Positions 1 through 9,563 of a DNA stretch of 64,000 bases are shown piece after piece. Every line of letters begins with the position of its first letter. The first letter of the stretch is position 1. The notes under the pieces are model-generated. The model searched no databases and had not been told where the DNA came from. It saw only the letters and a program-made list of their open reading frames with translations. Source of the stretch: Acidimicrobiia bacterium (GTDB taxonomy: Bacteria > Actinomycetota > Acidimicrobiia > Spongiisociales > UBA4744); the NCBI GenBank assembly GCA_029863625.1, contig JAOTUY010000007.1:16435-80434 (forward strand). The letters are read 5' to 3'. Both the position numbers and the translations under genes were made by a program.

Positions 1-930
1 GTTGATCCGTTTACGTTCGAGTCGTCGATTCCCGGCGTTTACGCCGGCGGGGACGTGGCGGCCGGTGGTCCGTCTTCGATCGTCAAGGCGGCGGCCGATG
101 GCAAGGCAGTGGCGGCCGCCATCATTGCTGCCCTTGGCGAAGCACCGTCGATGCTCGAAGATCAACCGGTGCACGTGGATCTTCATGAGATGACGGTCAG
201 ACGGGCCCGCCGCGAGTACCGGGTTCCGATCGAGTTCTCGCCGCTCGATCAGCGAGGTGGTTTTGACGAGACGGTGTTGGGTTACACGGCCGAGCAGGCC
301 ATCGCCGAGGCGAGCCGCTGTCTGGATTGTCATGAGATCTGCAGTCTCTGCGTCGGGGTCTGCCCCAACATGGCATTGATGACCTACGAGATGGAACCCT
401 TCGCGGCGGCCCTACCGGCTTTGACGGTTGACGGAGCCGCGGTGGTGGCCGGTGAGAAGCATGCGTATCGGGCCGCCCAGAACCTGCAGATAGCGGTGCT
501 GACCGATTTCTGCAACGAGTGCGGCAACTGCACGACCGCCTGCCCGACGTCCGGTGATCCATACAAGGACAAACCGCGCCTCTACCTCGATCGAGCCGAT
601 TTTGAGGCAGAAAAGGACAATGCCTTCATGGTGTTCACCGACGGCTCTGTGGAGGGTCGATGGAACGGGGAGACCCACCGGCTATCCGTGAACGGCGCCG
701 TCGAGTACTGGTCGCCATCGTTCTCCGCCCGTCTCGATCTCGAGACTTTCGGGCTACTCGAGGCGACTGCAGGTGCCGGCACCGTCGAGGGCCAGTCGCT
801 GTCGCTGGCACCGGCGGCGGACATGTTCGTGTTGTTGCAGGGCCTGCGAGGTTCTATGGCTCACCTGCCGGCTATGAGCGGCGACACTGCATCTGGTGCG
901 AGGATTGGAAACCCCGGCTACGAGGAGTAG
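1..930 (+). CDS. ygfK: YgfK-type putative selenate reductase / FAD-NAD(P) oxidoreductase with 4Fe-4S motifs, C-terminal part (5' truncated by window edge)
   Basis: Frame is open from base 1 (VDPFTFESSIPGVYAGGDVAAGGPSSIVKAAADGK). Contains AIAEASRCLDCHEICSLCVGVCPN and CNECGNCTTACPTSGDPYKDK, which match the YgfK C-terminal Fe-S pattern. Confidence 0.8.
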   Translation, partial: VDPFTFESSIPGVYAGGDVAAGGPSSIVKAAADGKAVAAAIIAALGEAPSMLEDQPVHVDLHEMTVRRARREYRVPIEFSPLDQRGGFDETVLGYTAEQAIAEASRCLDCHEICSLCVGVCPNMALMTYEMEPFAAALPALTVDGAAVVAGEKHAYRAAQNLQIAVLTDFCNECGNCTTACPTSGDPYKDKPRLYLDRADFEAEKDNAFMVFTDGSVEGRWNGETHRLSVNGAVEYWSPSFSARLDLETFGLLEATAGAGTVEGQSLSLAPAADMFVLLQGLRGSMAHLPAMSGDTASGARIGNPGYEE

Positions 931-972
931 CGTCGTTATCCCCTCCCCCCGGCGGCGAGCGCCTTGCTCGTC

Positions 973-1034
973 GTCCTCCTTCGGCGGGAGCCGGGGGAGG
1001 TGATTCTCGCCGGGCAGGCGAGAAACGGAGGGGG
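973..1034 (+). repeat. Divergent copy of the dispersed GC-rich intergenic element (GTCCTCC..CGGCG.GAGCCGGGGGAGGTG-[variable hairpin]-GGAGGGGG)
   Basis: Outer segments match the copies near 12.1, 19.5, 34.2 and 50.4 kb; the centre is a different hairpin (TTCTCGCC..GGCGAGAA). Confidence 0.6.
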
Positions 1035-1152
1035 AAATGGCTGATGATCGAGTCTGATTCCCCCTCCGGCTCGGCTCTCTTGAACCGACCCACCCCCCAC
1101 GGGCCGTGGGGGAGACCGTAAGGAGGCTCCGGGCCCGGCCGGCGCCGACGAG

Positions 1153-1545
1153 CTACGTGCGCGGCTCGCCGAGGATCCCCACTGCCACCTTCAGCATGTC
1201 GGCAGGATCCACAAACTGAACGACATCGGGCACATCCCCGAACAAACCTCTGGCCTTCTCCTGCAGTTCCAAGGGAACCTCGAGTAGCAACGGCACGCCG
1301 TAGATCCGGCAGGTGTGGAAGATTTCTTGGTATGTCGTGTAGTTGGGGTCGCCGTTGTCCGGGGCGAAGACCTTGTGGACGTAACCGATGAGAAGATCGG
1401 GCTTGTTCTCCTGATTGATCAACTGAACGTGCCGGCCGTGGTTGTCATAGCCGTTCGATACCGGGATGGTGTCATATCCCCCGCAGACCAGGGCGGTCAG
1501 TAGCGTCGAGTCGGTCCCTTCGAAGTAGCCAATGTCTTTGCGCAT
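1153..1545 (-). CDS. Conserved-looking hypothetical protein (130 aa)
   Basis: Clean ORF just upstream of ygfK's convergent end and next to gdhA, same strand as the operon; no family recognised. Confidence 0.65.
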   Translation of the reverse strand: MRKDIGYFEGTDSTLLTALVCGGYDTIPVSNGYDNHGRHVQLINQENKPDLLIGYVHKVFAPDNGDPNYTTYQEIFHTCRIYGVPLLLEVPLELQEKARGLFGDVPDVVQFVDPADMLKVAVGILGEPRT

Positions 1546-1557
1546 GACGCCTCCTGA

Positions 1558-2901
1558 TCACACAACGCCCTGGTCCAACATTGCATCCGCTACCTTGATG
1601 AAACCGGCGATGTTGGCACCGTTGACGTAATTACCTGGGGTTCCGTAGTGTTCGGCCGCTTCCTGGCAGCTGCGATGGATGTTGACCATGATCATCAGTA
1701 GACGCTGGTCGACTTCGTCCCGGGTCCAGTTGGTGAATCCGGCGTTTTGCGCCATCTCGAGGCCGCTGGTCGCCACGCCACCAGCGTTGGCAGCCTTACC
1801 GGGTCCGAAGAGGATCTTGTTGTCGACGAACTGCTGCACCGCTTCGGGATCGGACGGCATGTTGGCCCCTTCGGCAATCACATACACACCGTTGGCCAGC
1901 AGCTGTTTGGCATCCTCGCCGCTCAGCTCGTTCTGGGTCGCGCTGGGGAAAGCGCATTCGGCGCCTTCTACCGCCCAGGGGCGTTGGTCCGGGTAGTACT
2001 CGGCGCTGAACTGATCGGCATACTCCGCGATCCGACCCCGCCGAACGTCTTTCAGCTCCTTGACCCAGGCGAGCTTCTCGTGACTGATGCCGTCCCCGTC
2101 GTAGATGAACCCGCTCGAGTCCGAGAGAGTGACTGCCTTGCCGCCCAACCGGAGGATGTTCTCCACGGCGTATTGGGCAACGTTGCCGGATCCCGACACC
2201 AGGCAGGTCTTCCCCAGGATCGAGTCGTCGCGCGTCTTGAGCATCTCTTCGGCGAAGTAGATGATGCCGTACCCGGTCGACTCGGGTCGGATGAGGCTCC
2301 CGCCCCATTCCAGACCCTTGCCGGTCAGGATCCCGGAGAACTCGTTGGCGAGCTTTTTGTACTGACCGAAGAGAAACCCGATCTCCCTGGCGCCGACGCC
2401 GATATCGCCGGCGGGGATGTCGGTTCGATCTCCGAGGTGGCGGTAGAGCTCGCTCATGAACGACTGACAAAAGCGCATGACCTCGCCGTCGCTCCGACCC
2501 TTCGGATCGAAATCCGAACCTCCCTTGGCGCCGCCCATGGGCAACGTGGTCAGTGCGTTCTTGAAGACCTGCTCGAAGGCCAGAAACTTGAGCACGCCCA
2601 GGTTGACCGAGGGGTGAAAGCGCAGGCCACCCTTATAAGGGCCGATGGCGCTGTTCATCTCGATGCGAAAGCCCCGGTTGACTTGGACGTTTCCTCTGTC
2701 GTCCACCCAGGGCACGCGGAACATGATTACCCGTTCCGGTTCCACGATCCGATCGAGAATGTTGGCATCTCGAAATTCGGGATGCCGGTCCATCACCGGC
2801 CAAATCGACTCGATGACCTCGTGGGTCGCCTGGTGGAACTCTGGTTCTCCCGGGCTCCGAGCTGTGACACGATCCATGAACTCCGCAACAGTTTCAGACA
2901 C
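1558..2901 (-). CDS. gdhA: NADP-type glutamate dehydrogenase
   Basis: GPYKGGLRFHPSVNLGVLKFLAFEQVFKNALTTLPMGGAKGGSDFDPKGRS and GSGNVAQYAVE are characteristic of GdhA. Confidence 0.95.
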   Translation of the reverse strand: MSETVAEFMDRVTARSPGEPEFHQATHEVIESIWPVMDRHPEFRDANILDRIVEPERVIMFRVPWVDDRGNVQVNRGFRIEMNSAIGPYKGGLRFHPSVNLGVLKFLAFEQVFKNALTTLPMGGAKGGSDFDPKGRSDGEVMRFCQSFMSELYRHLGDRTDIPAGDIGVGAREIGFLFGQYKKLANEFSGILTGKGLEWGGSLIRPESTGYGIIYFAEEMLKTRDDSILGKTCLVSGSGNVAQYAVENILRLGGKAVTLSDSSGFIYDGDGISHEKLAWVKELKDVRRGRIAEYADQFSAEYYPDQRPWAVEGAECAFPSATQNELSGEDAKQLLANGVYVIAEGANMPSDPEAVQQFVDNKILFGPGKAANAGGVATSGLEMAQNAGFTNWTRDEVDQRLLMIMVNIHRSCQEAAEHYGTPGNYVNGANIAGFIKVADAMLDQGVV

Positions 2902-2955
2902 GGCGTATGCCTTTCTCCGTTTCGATTGGGTTCTCTCGGGCCGCCGTATGTAAAA

Positions 2956-4419
2956 CTAACCCAAACTGCCGACCTGCTCGTTGAACGCCACGATGAGCTC
3001 GTCGATGGGATCGACCATTGCTTGGATCGAGGTCCAGTAATCGGGGTCGTACCACTGCGCCTGGATTTCCTGGTAGGTCTTGCCTTGTTGTTCGACCCAC
3101 GTGTAGTACTTCAGGTTGTGGACTCGCTTGCGGTCGTAGTACCCGAGTTCCTGCACGTGATCAATGCCTTGCCCGAGCAAGTAGCGGTGATATGCGGCGG
3201 CGGCGTCGAGTTCGGTGAACTCGCCCCGCTCCTCGTTGAGCTCTCGCAGGCGGCTTCCGTACATCTCCATCGAATCGGTTCCGACGGTGACGACAACGTC
3301 CTGAGATCCCATCTCGTAATACTTGGCCATCTTGATGGCCATGAGCATGTTGCCGATCCCGGAGATGCCGAGAAGCGGCAGCTTGTCGATCAGCTCAGGG
3401 GCCACTCCCTGGTCCGCCAGGTAGGCGGTGCCGGCCGGTTCGTTGAAGAGACGGGTGAGAGCAATAGTTGCCTCGTCGTCCAGTCCTATGGCCAGGTCGG
3501 TGTTCTTGGTGTTGTGAATCCAGGGGATGTGCTTGTCACCGATGCCCTCTATGCGATGCTCGCCGAATCCATTGTAAAGGATGGTCGGACACTGGATGGC
3601 TTCGCCGGCGGCGATCTTCGAATTGGGATAGACCTGCTTGAGGTAGTCACCCGACGCAATCGTTCCGGCCGAGCCGGTGGTCAGGGTCACGCCGCGGAAC
3701 TCATCTCCGGGGCGCATGGCCGCCTCGAGCACTTCGACCATGGCCGGTCCGGTCACCGCGTAGTGCCACAGATAGTTGCCGAACTCGTCGAACTGGTTGA
3801 AGATCACGAGATCTTGCCCGGACGCCCGCAGTTCATTGCACTTATCGAAGATCTCCTTGACGTTGGACTCGGAACCCGGGGTCTTGATGATTTCCCCAGC
3901 CACACTCTCGAGCCAGCTAAACCGCTCGGCGCTCATACCCTCGGGAAGGATGGCAATCGACTCGCAACCGAGGAGATTGGAGTCGTAGGCGCCTCCCCGG
4001 CAGTAGTTGCCGGTTGAGGGCCACACTGCTTTTTGGGTGACCGGATCGAACTGGCCTGTGACCAACCGCGGTACCAAACACCCGAAGGCCGCTCCGACTT
4101 TGTGGGCGCCGGTCGGGAACCACTTGCCTTCGAGGAGGAGAATCCGGGCGGTTGTTCCGGTCAGCTCAGAAGGAAGCTCGACGTAGTTGACGGGCCCATA
4201 GCCGCCACCGCTTGCGGTTGGCTCGTTGTGCCAGGTGATCCGGTACAGGTTGTGTGGATCGAGGTCCCACAGTCCGACCGACGTGAGCTCCTGCTTGATC
4301 GAATCGGGAATGAGCGACGGGTCCCGCATCTCTTTGAACGTGGGGATTCGAATCGAACGTTCCTGCGCTTGCCCGGCTGCTGAGGCCAGGGTCTTTTCGT
4401 GGATGGTGAGATCGATCAT
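2956..4419 (-). CDS. Fold-type II PLP-dependent enzyme (TrpB/cysteine-synthase-like, substrate unknown)
   Basis: GKWFPTGAHKVGAAFGCLVPRL (PLP Lys region), STGNYCRGGAYDSNLLGC, TTGSAGTIASGDYLKQVYP. Confidence 0.75.
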   Translation of the reverse strand: MIDLTIHEKTLASAAGQAQERSIRIPTFKEMRDPSLIPDSIKQELTSVGLWDLDPHNLYRITWHNEPTASGGGYGPVNYVELPSELTGTTARILLLEGKWFPTGAHKVGAAFGCLVPRLVTGQFDPVTQKAVWPSTGNYCRGGAYDSNLLGCESIAILPEGMSAERFSWLESVAGEIIKTPGSESNVKEIFDKCNELRASGQDLVIFNQFDEFGNYLWHYAVTGPAMVEVLEAAMRPGDEFRGVTLTTGSAGTIASGDYLKQVYPNSKIAAGEAIQCPTILYNGFGEHRIEGIGDKHIPWIHNTKNTDLAIGLDDEATIALTRLFNEPAGTAYLADQGVAPELIDKLPLLGISGIGNMLMAIKMAKYYEMGSQDVVVTVGTDSMEMYGSRLRELNEERGEFTELDAAAAYHRYLLGQGIDHVQELGYYDRKRVHNLKYYTWVEQQGKTYQEIQAQWYDPDYWTSIQAMVDPIDELIVAFNEQVGSLG

Positions 4420-4449
4420 TGGATGGTCCTCAGTTCGTTGTTTTCGGAG

Positions 4450-4519
4450 TACTAGGTACTGAATACTGAGTACCTAGTACTTGGTACCTAGTACCTAGTA
4501 CTTGGTACCTAGTACCTGG
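4450..4519. repeat. 7-bp tandem array, 10 units (TACCTAG/TACTTGG/TACTAGG variants)
   Basis: tactagg|tactgaa|tactgag|tacctag|tacttgg|tacctag|tacctag|tacttgg|tacctag|tacctgg read directly. Confidence 0.95.
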
Positions 4520-5777
4520 TATTCGTCTCCATAGCCTTTTTCAATGCTTCGAGGGTGGGCTCGACCACCATGGGCTCGGTTCCTGCTGCGGTGACAGCCT
4601 TCATTGCCGAGGCGATGTCCTTGAGACCGCTTCCGGTTGAAAGCACAACCACCACATCGGTCGGCCCGATGAGGCCTCGATCGACGGCGGCGACCAGGCC
4701 GGCATAGGCGGCCGCACCGGCCGGTTCGGCGAATACGCCCGACCCCCGCGCCAGCGTGGGAACCGCCGCCAAGATGGCCTCGTCGCTGACCCGCAGGTAG
4801 GCGCCGTCCGTCTCAATAACGGCGGCCATTGCCTTGATACGGTCGCGAGGAAGGTCGGCGCTTATCGAATCGGCGATGGTGTCTGCCGAGATCGGCGCCT
4901 TGGTCAGCACATCCTCGCCGCTCTCGAAGGCCTGAACGAGGTAGTCGCTGCCGGCCGACTGAATCCCGTAGATGCGGGGAGAGTGGTCGATCCAGCCGAG
5001 CGCCAGAGCGTCCTTCATAGCCTTGTGGACTCCACCAATGATCGATCCGTCGCCGACGCTGACAAAGATGGCGTCGGGTACGTTCCAATCAAGTTGTTCC
5101 AGAATCTCCAGACCGGCGGTCTTCTTGCCTTCGGTCATGTAGGGGTTGAACCCGGTGTTGCGGTTGTACCAGCCGAATTCGGCGGCGGCCTCCATGCACA
5201 GATCGAAAGCATCGCCGTAGGTGCCTTTGACCAGCGCCACCGTTGAGCCGTAGGCGAGAAGCTGAGCGATCTTGGCTTGGGGAGCGGTCTCAGGAACAAA
5301 GATCACGTTCTTCTGACCGATGCTGGCGGACAACCCGCTCAACGCGGCGGCAGCGTTCCCGGTGCTGGCCGTCGTCACCACCTCTGCGCCGGCTTCACTG
5401 GCTTTGACGATCGCCATCGCACTGGCCCGATCCTTCAAGGACGCCGTCGGCTGGCGGCCCTCGTCCTTCACCCACACACGGGCGATCCCGAGAGTTCTTG
5501 CCAGGCGGGGAGCGTCGTAGGTGGGAGTTCCGCCGACGGTGAGGGGCGGGACGGCCGCATCGGGTGCCATAGGGAGGAGGGGTCGGTAACGCCACATCGT
5601 GGTGTCACGCTCGTCGCGGAGAGATTCCTTTGAGATCCGGGAGGCGACCAGGTCGTAGTCGTATCGGACGTCGAGGATGCCTTCGTTGTCATGATCCGGG
5701 CATACGTACCCGGCTTCTTCGGCCGGGTACGCAGTGCCACATATCACACAGACGAGTCCGGTGACCTGGTCAGTCAT
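4509..5777 (-). CDS. thrC: Threonine synthase-like PLP enzyme
   Basis: N-terminal CxxC..C motif (VCVICGTAYPAEEAGYVCPDHD), VKDEGRQPTASLKDRASAMAIVKA, STGNAAAALSGLSA, VSVGDGSIIGGVHK. Confidence 0.8.
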   Translation of the reverse strand: MTDQVTGLVCVICGTAYPAEEAGYVCPDHDNEGILDVRYDYDLVASRISKESLRDERDTTMWRYRPLLPMAPDAAVPPLTVGGTPTYDAPRLARTLGIARVWVKDEGRQPTASLKDRASAMAIVKASEAGAEVVTTASTGNAAAALSGLSASIGQKNVIFVPETAPQAKIAQLLAYGSTVALVKGTYGDAFDLCMEAAAEFGWYNRNTGFNPYMTEGKKTAGLEILEQLDWNVPDAIFVSVGDGSIIGGVHKAMKDALALGWIDHSPRIYGIQSAGSDYLVQAFESGEDVLTKAPISADTIADSISADLPRDRIKAMAAVIETDGAYLRVSDEAILAAVPTLARGSGVFAEPAGAAAYAGLVAAVDRGLIGPTDVVVVLSTGSGLKDIASAMKAVTAAGTEPMVVEPTLEALKKAMETNTRY

Positions 5778-6714
5778 GGACGATCCAGGTCCCCGTATCG
5801 CCGGCGATCGCTTTGGCGATGTTCTCGGGGTTGGTGATCAACGCCCGCTGGCCGCCCCCCTCCAGAAACTGCACCACGGCTCGCATCTTGGGCGCCATTG
5901 ACCCTTCTGCGAAATGGGTTCCTTCGGCCAAATACTGCTTGACCTCGGAAAGGGTCATCCGGTCGACCCACTCCTGTTCGGGGGTCCCGAATCGAAGAGC
6001 GACCTTCTCCACTGCCGTGGAGATCAGCAACAGGTCGGCATTGATGTCCTTGGCGAGGACTGCCGAGGCCAGGTCCTTGTCGATCACCGCGGCTACCCCG
6101 TGAAGATCGCCGTTCTCGTCGGCGACCACGGGGATGCCACCCCCGCCGACGGCGATGACGATCACCCCCGCATCCATCAAGGTGCGGATGGCTTCGATCT
6201 CAACGATCCGGACGGGTTGGGGAGACGCCACCACCCGGCGCCAGCCGCGCCCGGCATCCTCCAGTACGGCCCAGCCTTCCTTCTCCTGTCGTTGTTTGGC
6301 TTCCGCCTCATCGAAGAAGGTGCCGATCGGCTTGGACGGGTTCAGCATGGCGGGGTCGTCGGCGCTGACTTCCACCTGGGTGACGACGGTGGCTACCTGC
6401 TTGGCAAGGCCCATCGCCCGGAAGTCATTGATCAGGTTCTGCTGGAGCGCGTACCCGATGGCGCCCTGCGTGTCGGCGCCGCACACGTCGAGTGGCACCT
6501 CGTGAAGCTCATGACGTGACAACTCCGACCGGCGCAGGATGAACCCGACTTGCGGGCCGTTGCCGTGGGAGATGGCCACTTCCCAACCGGCCTTGACCAG
6601 CTGAGCAATGTGGTGATCGGTCTCCCCGGCGGCCAGGTATTGATCTTGGACGGTCTGGTGATCCTTGTCGGTGATCAGCGAGTTGCCGCCGATGGCGATG
6701 ACTGCTCTTGGCAT
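5770..6714 (-). CDS. arcC: Carbamate kinase
   Basis: AIGGNSL, SHGNGPQVG, GVIVIAVGGGGIPVV, VIDKDLASAVLA, GSMAPKMRAVVQFLE. Confidence 0.95.
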   Translation of the reverse strand: MPRAVIAIGGNSLITDKDHQTVQDQYLAAGETDHHIAQLVKAGWEVAISHGNGPQVGFILRRSELSRHELHEVPLDVCGADTQGAIGYALQQNLINDFRAMGLAKQVATVVTQVEVSADDPAMLNPSKPIGTFFDEAEAKQRQEKEGWAVLEDAGRGWRRVVASPQPVRIVEIEAIRTLMDAGVIVIAVGGGGIPVVADENGDLHGVAAVIDKDLASAVLAKDINADLLLISTAVEKVALRFGTPEQEWVDRMTLSEVKQYLAEGTHFAEGSMAPKMRAVVQFLEGGGQRALITNPENIAKAIAGDTGTWIVHD

Positions 6715-6717
6715 GAT

Positions 6718-7668
6718 CTACTCCGTGGTTCCGAGGATGAGGGCCAGCAGTGCCATCCGCATGACGACCCCGTTGTAGGCCTCCTGCCAGTAGCGGGCAT
6801 GCTTGAGCTGATCCACTTCGGGCAGCAGTTCGTCCATGCGGGGCAGGGAGTGCAGCACGATCGAGTCGCCCTTGGCCTTCTTCATGACCTCTTTGGTGAT
6901 CCGGTAGTTCTCGGGGGTGAACCCGTACTCATCCTGCTTCTCCTGCCGGGACTGCGTGTAGTCGGGCTGAACGACCGGCTCCATGTAGATGACGTCGGCG
7001 TCTTCGATCACGTCGTTGATGTGCTCAACGATCCGCCACGAGGTGCCCTTCTCGTCCAATTCTGCGAGGAACTCGGCGGTCGGGGACATGTCCTCGGGGG
7101 CCAGGATGACCATCTCGGCGTCGAACTGGCTGAGTGCGTAACCGATCGAATGCATGGTGCGCATACGGTGGTCGCCGATGCAGACGAAGGTCTTCCCGTC
7201 AACGCTGCCGGTTTCCTTTTGCACGGTGTAGAGGTCGGTGAGGACCTGGGTGGGGTGCTCGCCCCAACCGTCGCCGGCGTTGATCACCGGGATCGATGCC
7301 CAGCGAGCGGCTTCATGGGGAGCGCCCTGCTGGAAGTGGCGCATGACCAGAACATCGCCGTAGTACTCCAGCATGTGGACGGTGTCTTTGATGCTCTCCT
7401 GGTAGAAGTCGCCGGCCCGGGTCATCTTGGCGTCCGAGAAGCCGGTTACGTGCCCGCCGAGGCGGTGCATGGCCGCTTCATGAGCGAGGCGGGTGCGGGT
7501 CGATGGCTGGTAGAAGGCCGTGACCATGGTCTTGGCGGCCAGGAGGTCGGTATTGCGACGCTCTCGAGCGATGGGTTCGAGCTGGTCGGCGATCTCGAAG
7601 ACGTGGAAGAACTCGTTACGTTCGAAGTCCTTGAGCGACAGGATGTCCCGTCCGGCGAAGCTGCGCAT
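6718..7668 (-). CDS. Aspartate/ornithine carbamoyltransferase superfamily protein, PyrB-like
   Basis: FYQPSTRTRLAHEAAMHRLGG (carbamoyl-P STRTR motif), NAGDGWGEHPTQVLTDLYT, HSLPRMDEL. Confidence 0.85.
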   Translation of the reverse strand: MRSFAGRDILSLKDFERNEFFHVFEIADQLEPIARERRNTDLLAAKTMVTAFYQPSTRTRLAHEAAMHRLGGHVTGFSDAKMTRAGDFYQESIKDTVHMLEYYGDVLVMRHFQQGAPHEAARWASIPVINAGDGWGEHPTQVLTDLYTVQKETGSVDGKTFVCIGDHRMRTMHSIGYALSQFDAEMVILAPEDMSPTAEFLAELDEKGTSWRIVEHINDVIEDADVIYMEPVVQPDYTQSRQEKQDEYGFTPENYRITKEVMKKAKGDSIVLHSLPRMDELLPEVDQLKHARYWQEAYNGVVMRMALLALILGTTE

Positions 7669-7740
7669 GTGTACTCCTCATGGTCATCCGGGGCGTTTCC
7701 CGGAAGGGGGTCCGCCACTGGACAGCGACGGGGACCTCCT

Positions 7741-7756
7741 GTACGATTTGTCATAC
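7741..7756. promoter_or_regulatory. Candidate operator GTACGATTTGTCATAC (GTAYGA-N4-TCRTAC imperfect palindrome) in divergent promoter
   Basis: Imperfect inverted repeat between the divergent carbamoyltransferase and GntR genes. Confidence 0.4.
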
Positions 7757-7801
7757 AAGCATACAACATGATGACCCGACCGGCCAGTTAGGATTATTCC
7801 G

Positions 7802-8533
7802 ATGATCACCCGCAATCCGTCCCTCACCGAGCAGGTGAAGGCGCACCTCAAGGAGCGGATCGTCGGTGGTGATTTTGAGGCCGGACGGATTCCCTCTGAG
7901 ACCGAGCTGGCTACGGACCTGGGGGTCAGTCGCACGACCATCCGCGACGCTCTGAGCCGCCTCGAACACGAAGGCTCTATCTACCGCAAGCAGGGGGCCG
8001 GCACGTTCGTCAACGAACCCGGCTTGCAGATCAAGTCACGTCTCGAGGAGATCTGGTCGTACGAGGAGGTGCTCAGGGACCACGGCTACACGCCTTCGGT
8101 GCGAGTCGGGGAGATCCAGACGGAGCCGGCCGGCGATCAGCTGGCCGCGGAGTTGAAACTCGAGCCGGGTGAGCCGCTGGTCGTTTTCGAGAAACTGTTC
8201 CTCGAGAATGATTTGCCGGTGGTGCTCACCACCAACCGCATCCCTAAGCGGCTCGTTTCGGTCCACATCAAGGCCGCAGACGGCAAGAAACCGCTCTACG
8301 AGTTGCTGGAGGATCATTGCGGCCGATTCCTCTCGTACTACCTGTCGGATATCGTCCCGGTAGCGTTGGGTAACCACGAATCCGGGCAACTCGCCGTAGC
8401 TCGTCGTACTCCCTCGATCAGTTTTGAGGAGGTCGGGTTCGACCAGGACAACGAACCGGTGGTGAAAGCCACCTCACTCTTTAGAGATGACCTGCTCCGC
8501 TTCCGCCTCATCCGGCGGAAAGCCGGAGCCTGA
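7802..8533 (+). CDS. GntR family (HutC-type) transcriptional regulator
   Basis: SETELATDLGVSRTTIRDALSRLEHEGSIYRKQGAGTFV wHTH followed by UTRA-like effector domain. Confidence 0.92.
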   Translation: MITRNPSLTEQVKAHLKERIVGGDFEAGRIPSETELATDLGVSRTTIRDALSRLEHEGSIYRKQGAGTFVNEPGLQIKSRLEEIWSYEEVLRDHGYTPSVRVGEIQTEPAGDQLAAELKLEPGEPLVVFEKLFLENDLPVVLTTNRIPKRLVSVHIKAADGKKPLYELLEDHCGRFLSYYLSDIVPVALGNHESGQLAVARRTPSISFEEVGFDQDNEPVVKATSLFRDDLLRFRLIRRKAGA

Positions 8534-8546
8534 CCAAGGAGCGTAT

Positions 8547-9521
8547 ATGCAGACATACCTGCACGGACGGGACATGATCACCACCCAGGAGTGGACCAAG
8601 GACGAACTCGACACGGTGATCGACGTGGCCCTCGATCTCAAGCGCAGGCGGGCGCTCGGTGAGCCGCATGCCTTGCTGCGAGACAAAGTGCTGGCGATGT
8701 TGTTCTTCTTCTCTAGCACCAGGACCAGGGCGAGTTTCGAGGCCGGCATGGCTCAATTGGGCGGCCATGCAATGTTCCTCGACAGCACCAGCACCCAGAT
8801 CGGGCACGGTGACACGTGGAAGGAGATCGGGGAGATCCTGGGCCGTTACGACGATGGCATCGCCATCCGCAATGTCGACTGGGGAATCGGCAACGATTAC
8901 ATCCGGGCAGTGGCCGAGGCGAGCCGCACCCCGGTGCTCAACATGCAGTGCGACTGGTACCACCCCTTCCAGGCCCTGGCCGATCTTCTCACCGTCATCG
9001 AACAGAAGGGCGATCCGCGCAAACTCACGTTCAACATGAGTTATGCCTTCGCGGCCAGCTACCAGAAGCCGATCAGCGTTCCGCAGAGCGTGATCCTGCT
9101 CATGACGCGCTTCGGGGCCAACGTTCGTTTGACCCGTCCTCCCGAGTTCAAACTGATGCCGGAAATCGTGGCACAGGCTGAGGAGAACGCCAAGAAGGCG
9201 CACGGCAGCTTCGAGATCGTCGAAGACTTCGAAGAGGGCATGCGGGGAGCCGACGTCGTCTACGCCAAGAGCTGGGGCTCAATGCTCACCACCTCCGACC
9301 ACCAGGAGTCGGCCAAGATCTCCGAGAAATACACCGACTGGATCGCAGACGAGCGGCGCCTGGAAATGGCCGACGAAGATGCCATCTACATGCACCCGCT
9401 CCCGGCCGACCGCAATGTCGAGGTAACCGACGGCGTCATCGATGGACGTTGGAGCCGCGTATTCGACCAGGCCGAGAACCGTCTGCACGTGCAGAAGGCG
9501 GTGATGGCCCTCACCATGTAG
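8547..9521 (+). CDS. Ornithine carbamoyltransferase-family protein (YgeW-like paralogue)
   Basis: FFFSSTRTRASFEAGMAQLGGHAMFLDSTSTQIGHGDTWKEIGEILGRYDDGIAIR, NMQCDWYHPFQALADLLTV, MHPLPADRNVEV. Confidence 0.85.
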   Translation: MQTYLHGRDMITTQEWTKDELDTVIDVALDLKRRRALGEPHALLRDKVLAMLFFFSSTRTRASFEAGMAQLGGHAMFLDSTSTQIGHGDTWKEIGEILGRYDDGIAIRNVDWGIGNDYIRAVAEASRTPVLNMQCDWYHPFQALADLLTVIEQKGDPRKLTFNMSYAFAASYQKPISVPQSVILLMTRFGANVRLTRPPEFKLMPEIVAQAEENAKKAHGSFEIVEDFEEGMRGADVVYAKSWGSMLTTSDHQESAKISEKYTDWIADERRLEMADEDAIYMHPLPADRNVEVTDGVIDGRWSRVFDQAENRLHVQKAVMALTM

Positions 9522-9563
9522 GAAGGCCGCGGGTCGAAGCCGGCTGAAGAAGGGGTACCACAC

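Noticed and set aside
1747-4017. 756-aa plus-strand ORF opposite gdhA and the PLP gene
   Set aside because: Antisense open frame typical of high-GC DNA; no motif, and the minus-strand genes are clear.
6550-7791. 413-aa plus-strand ORF
   Set aside because: Antisense to the carbamoyltransferase gene; composition artefact.
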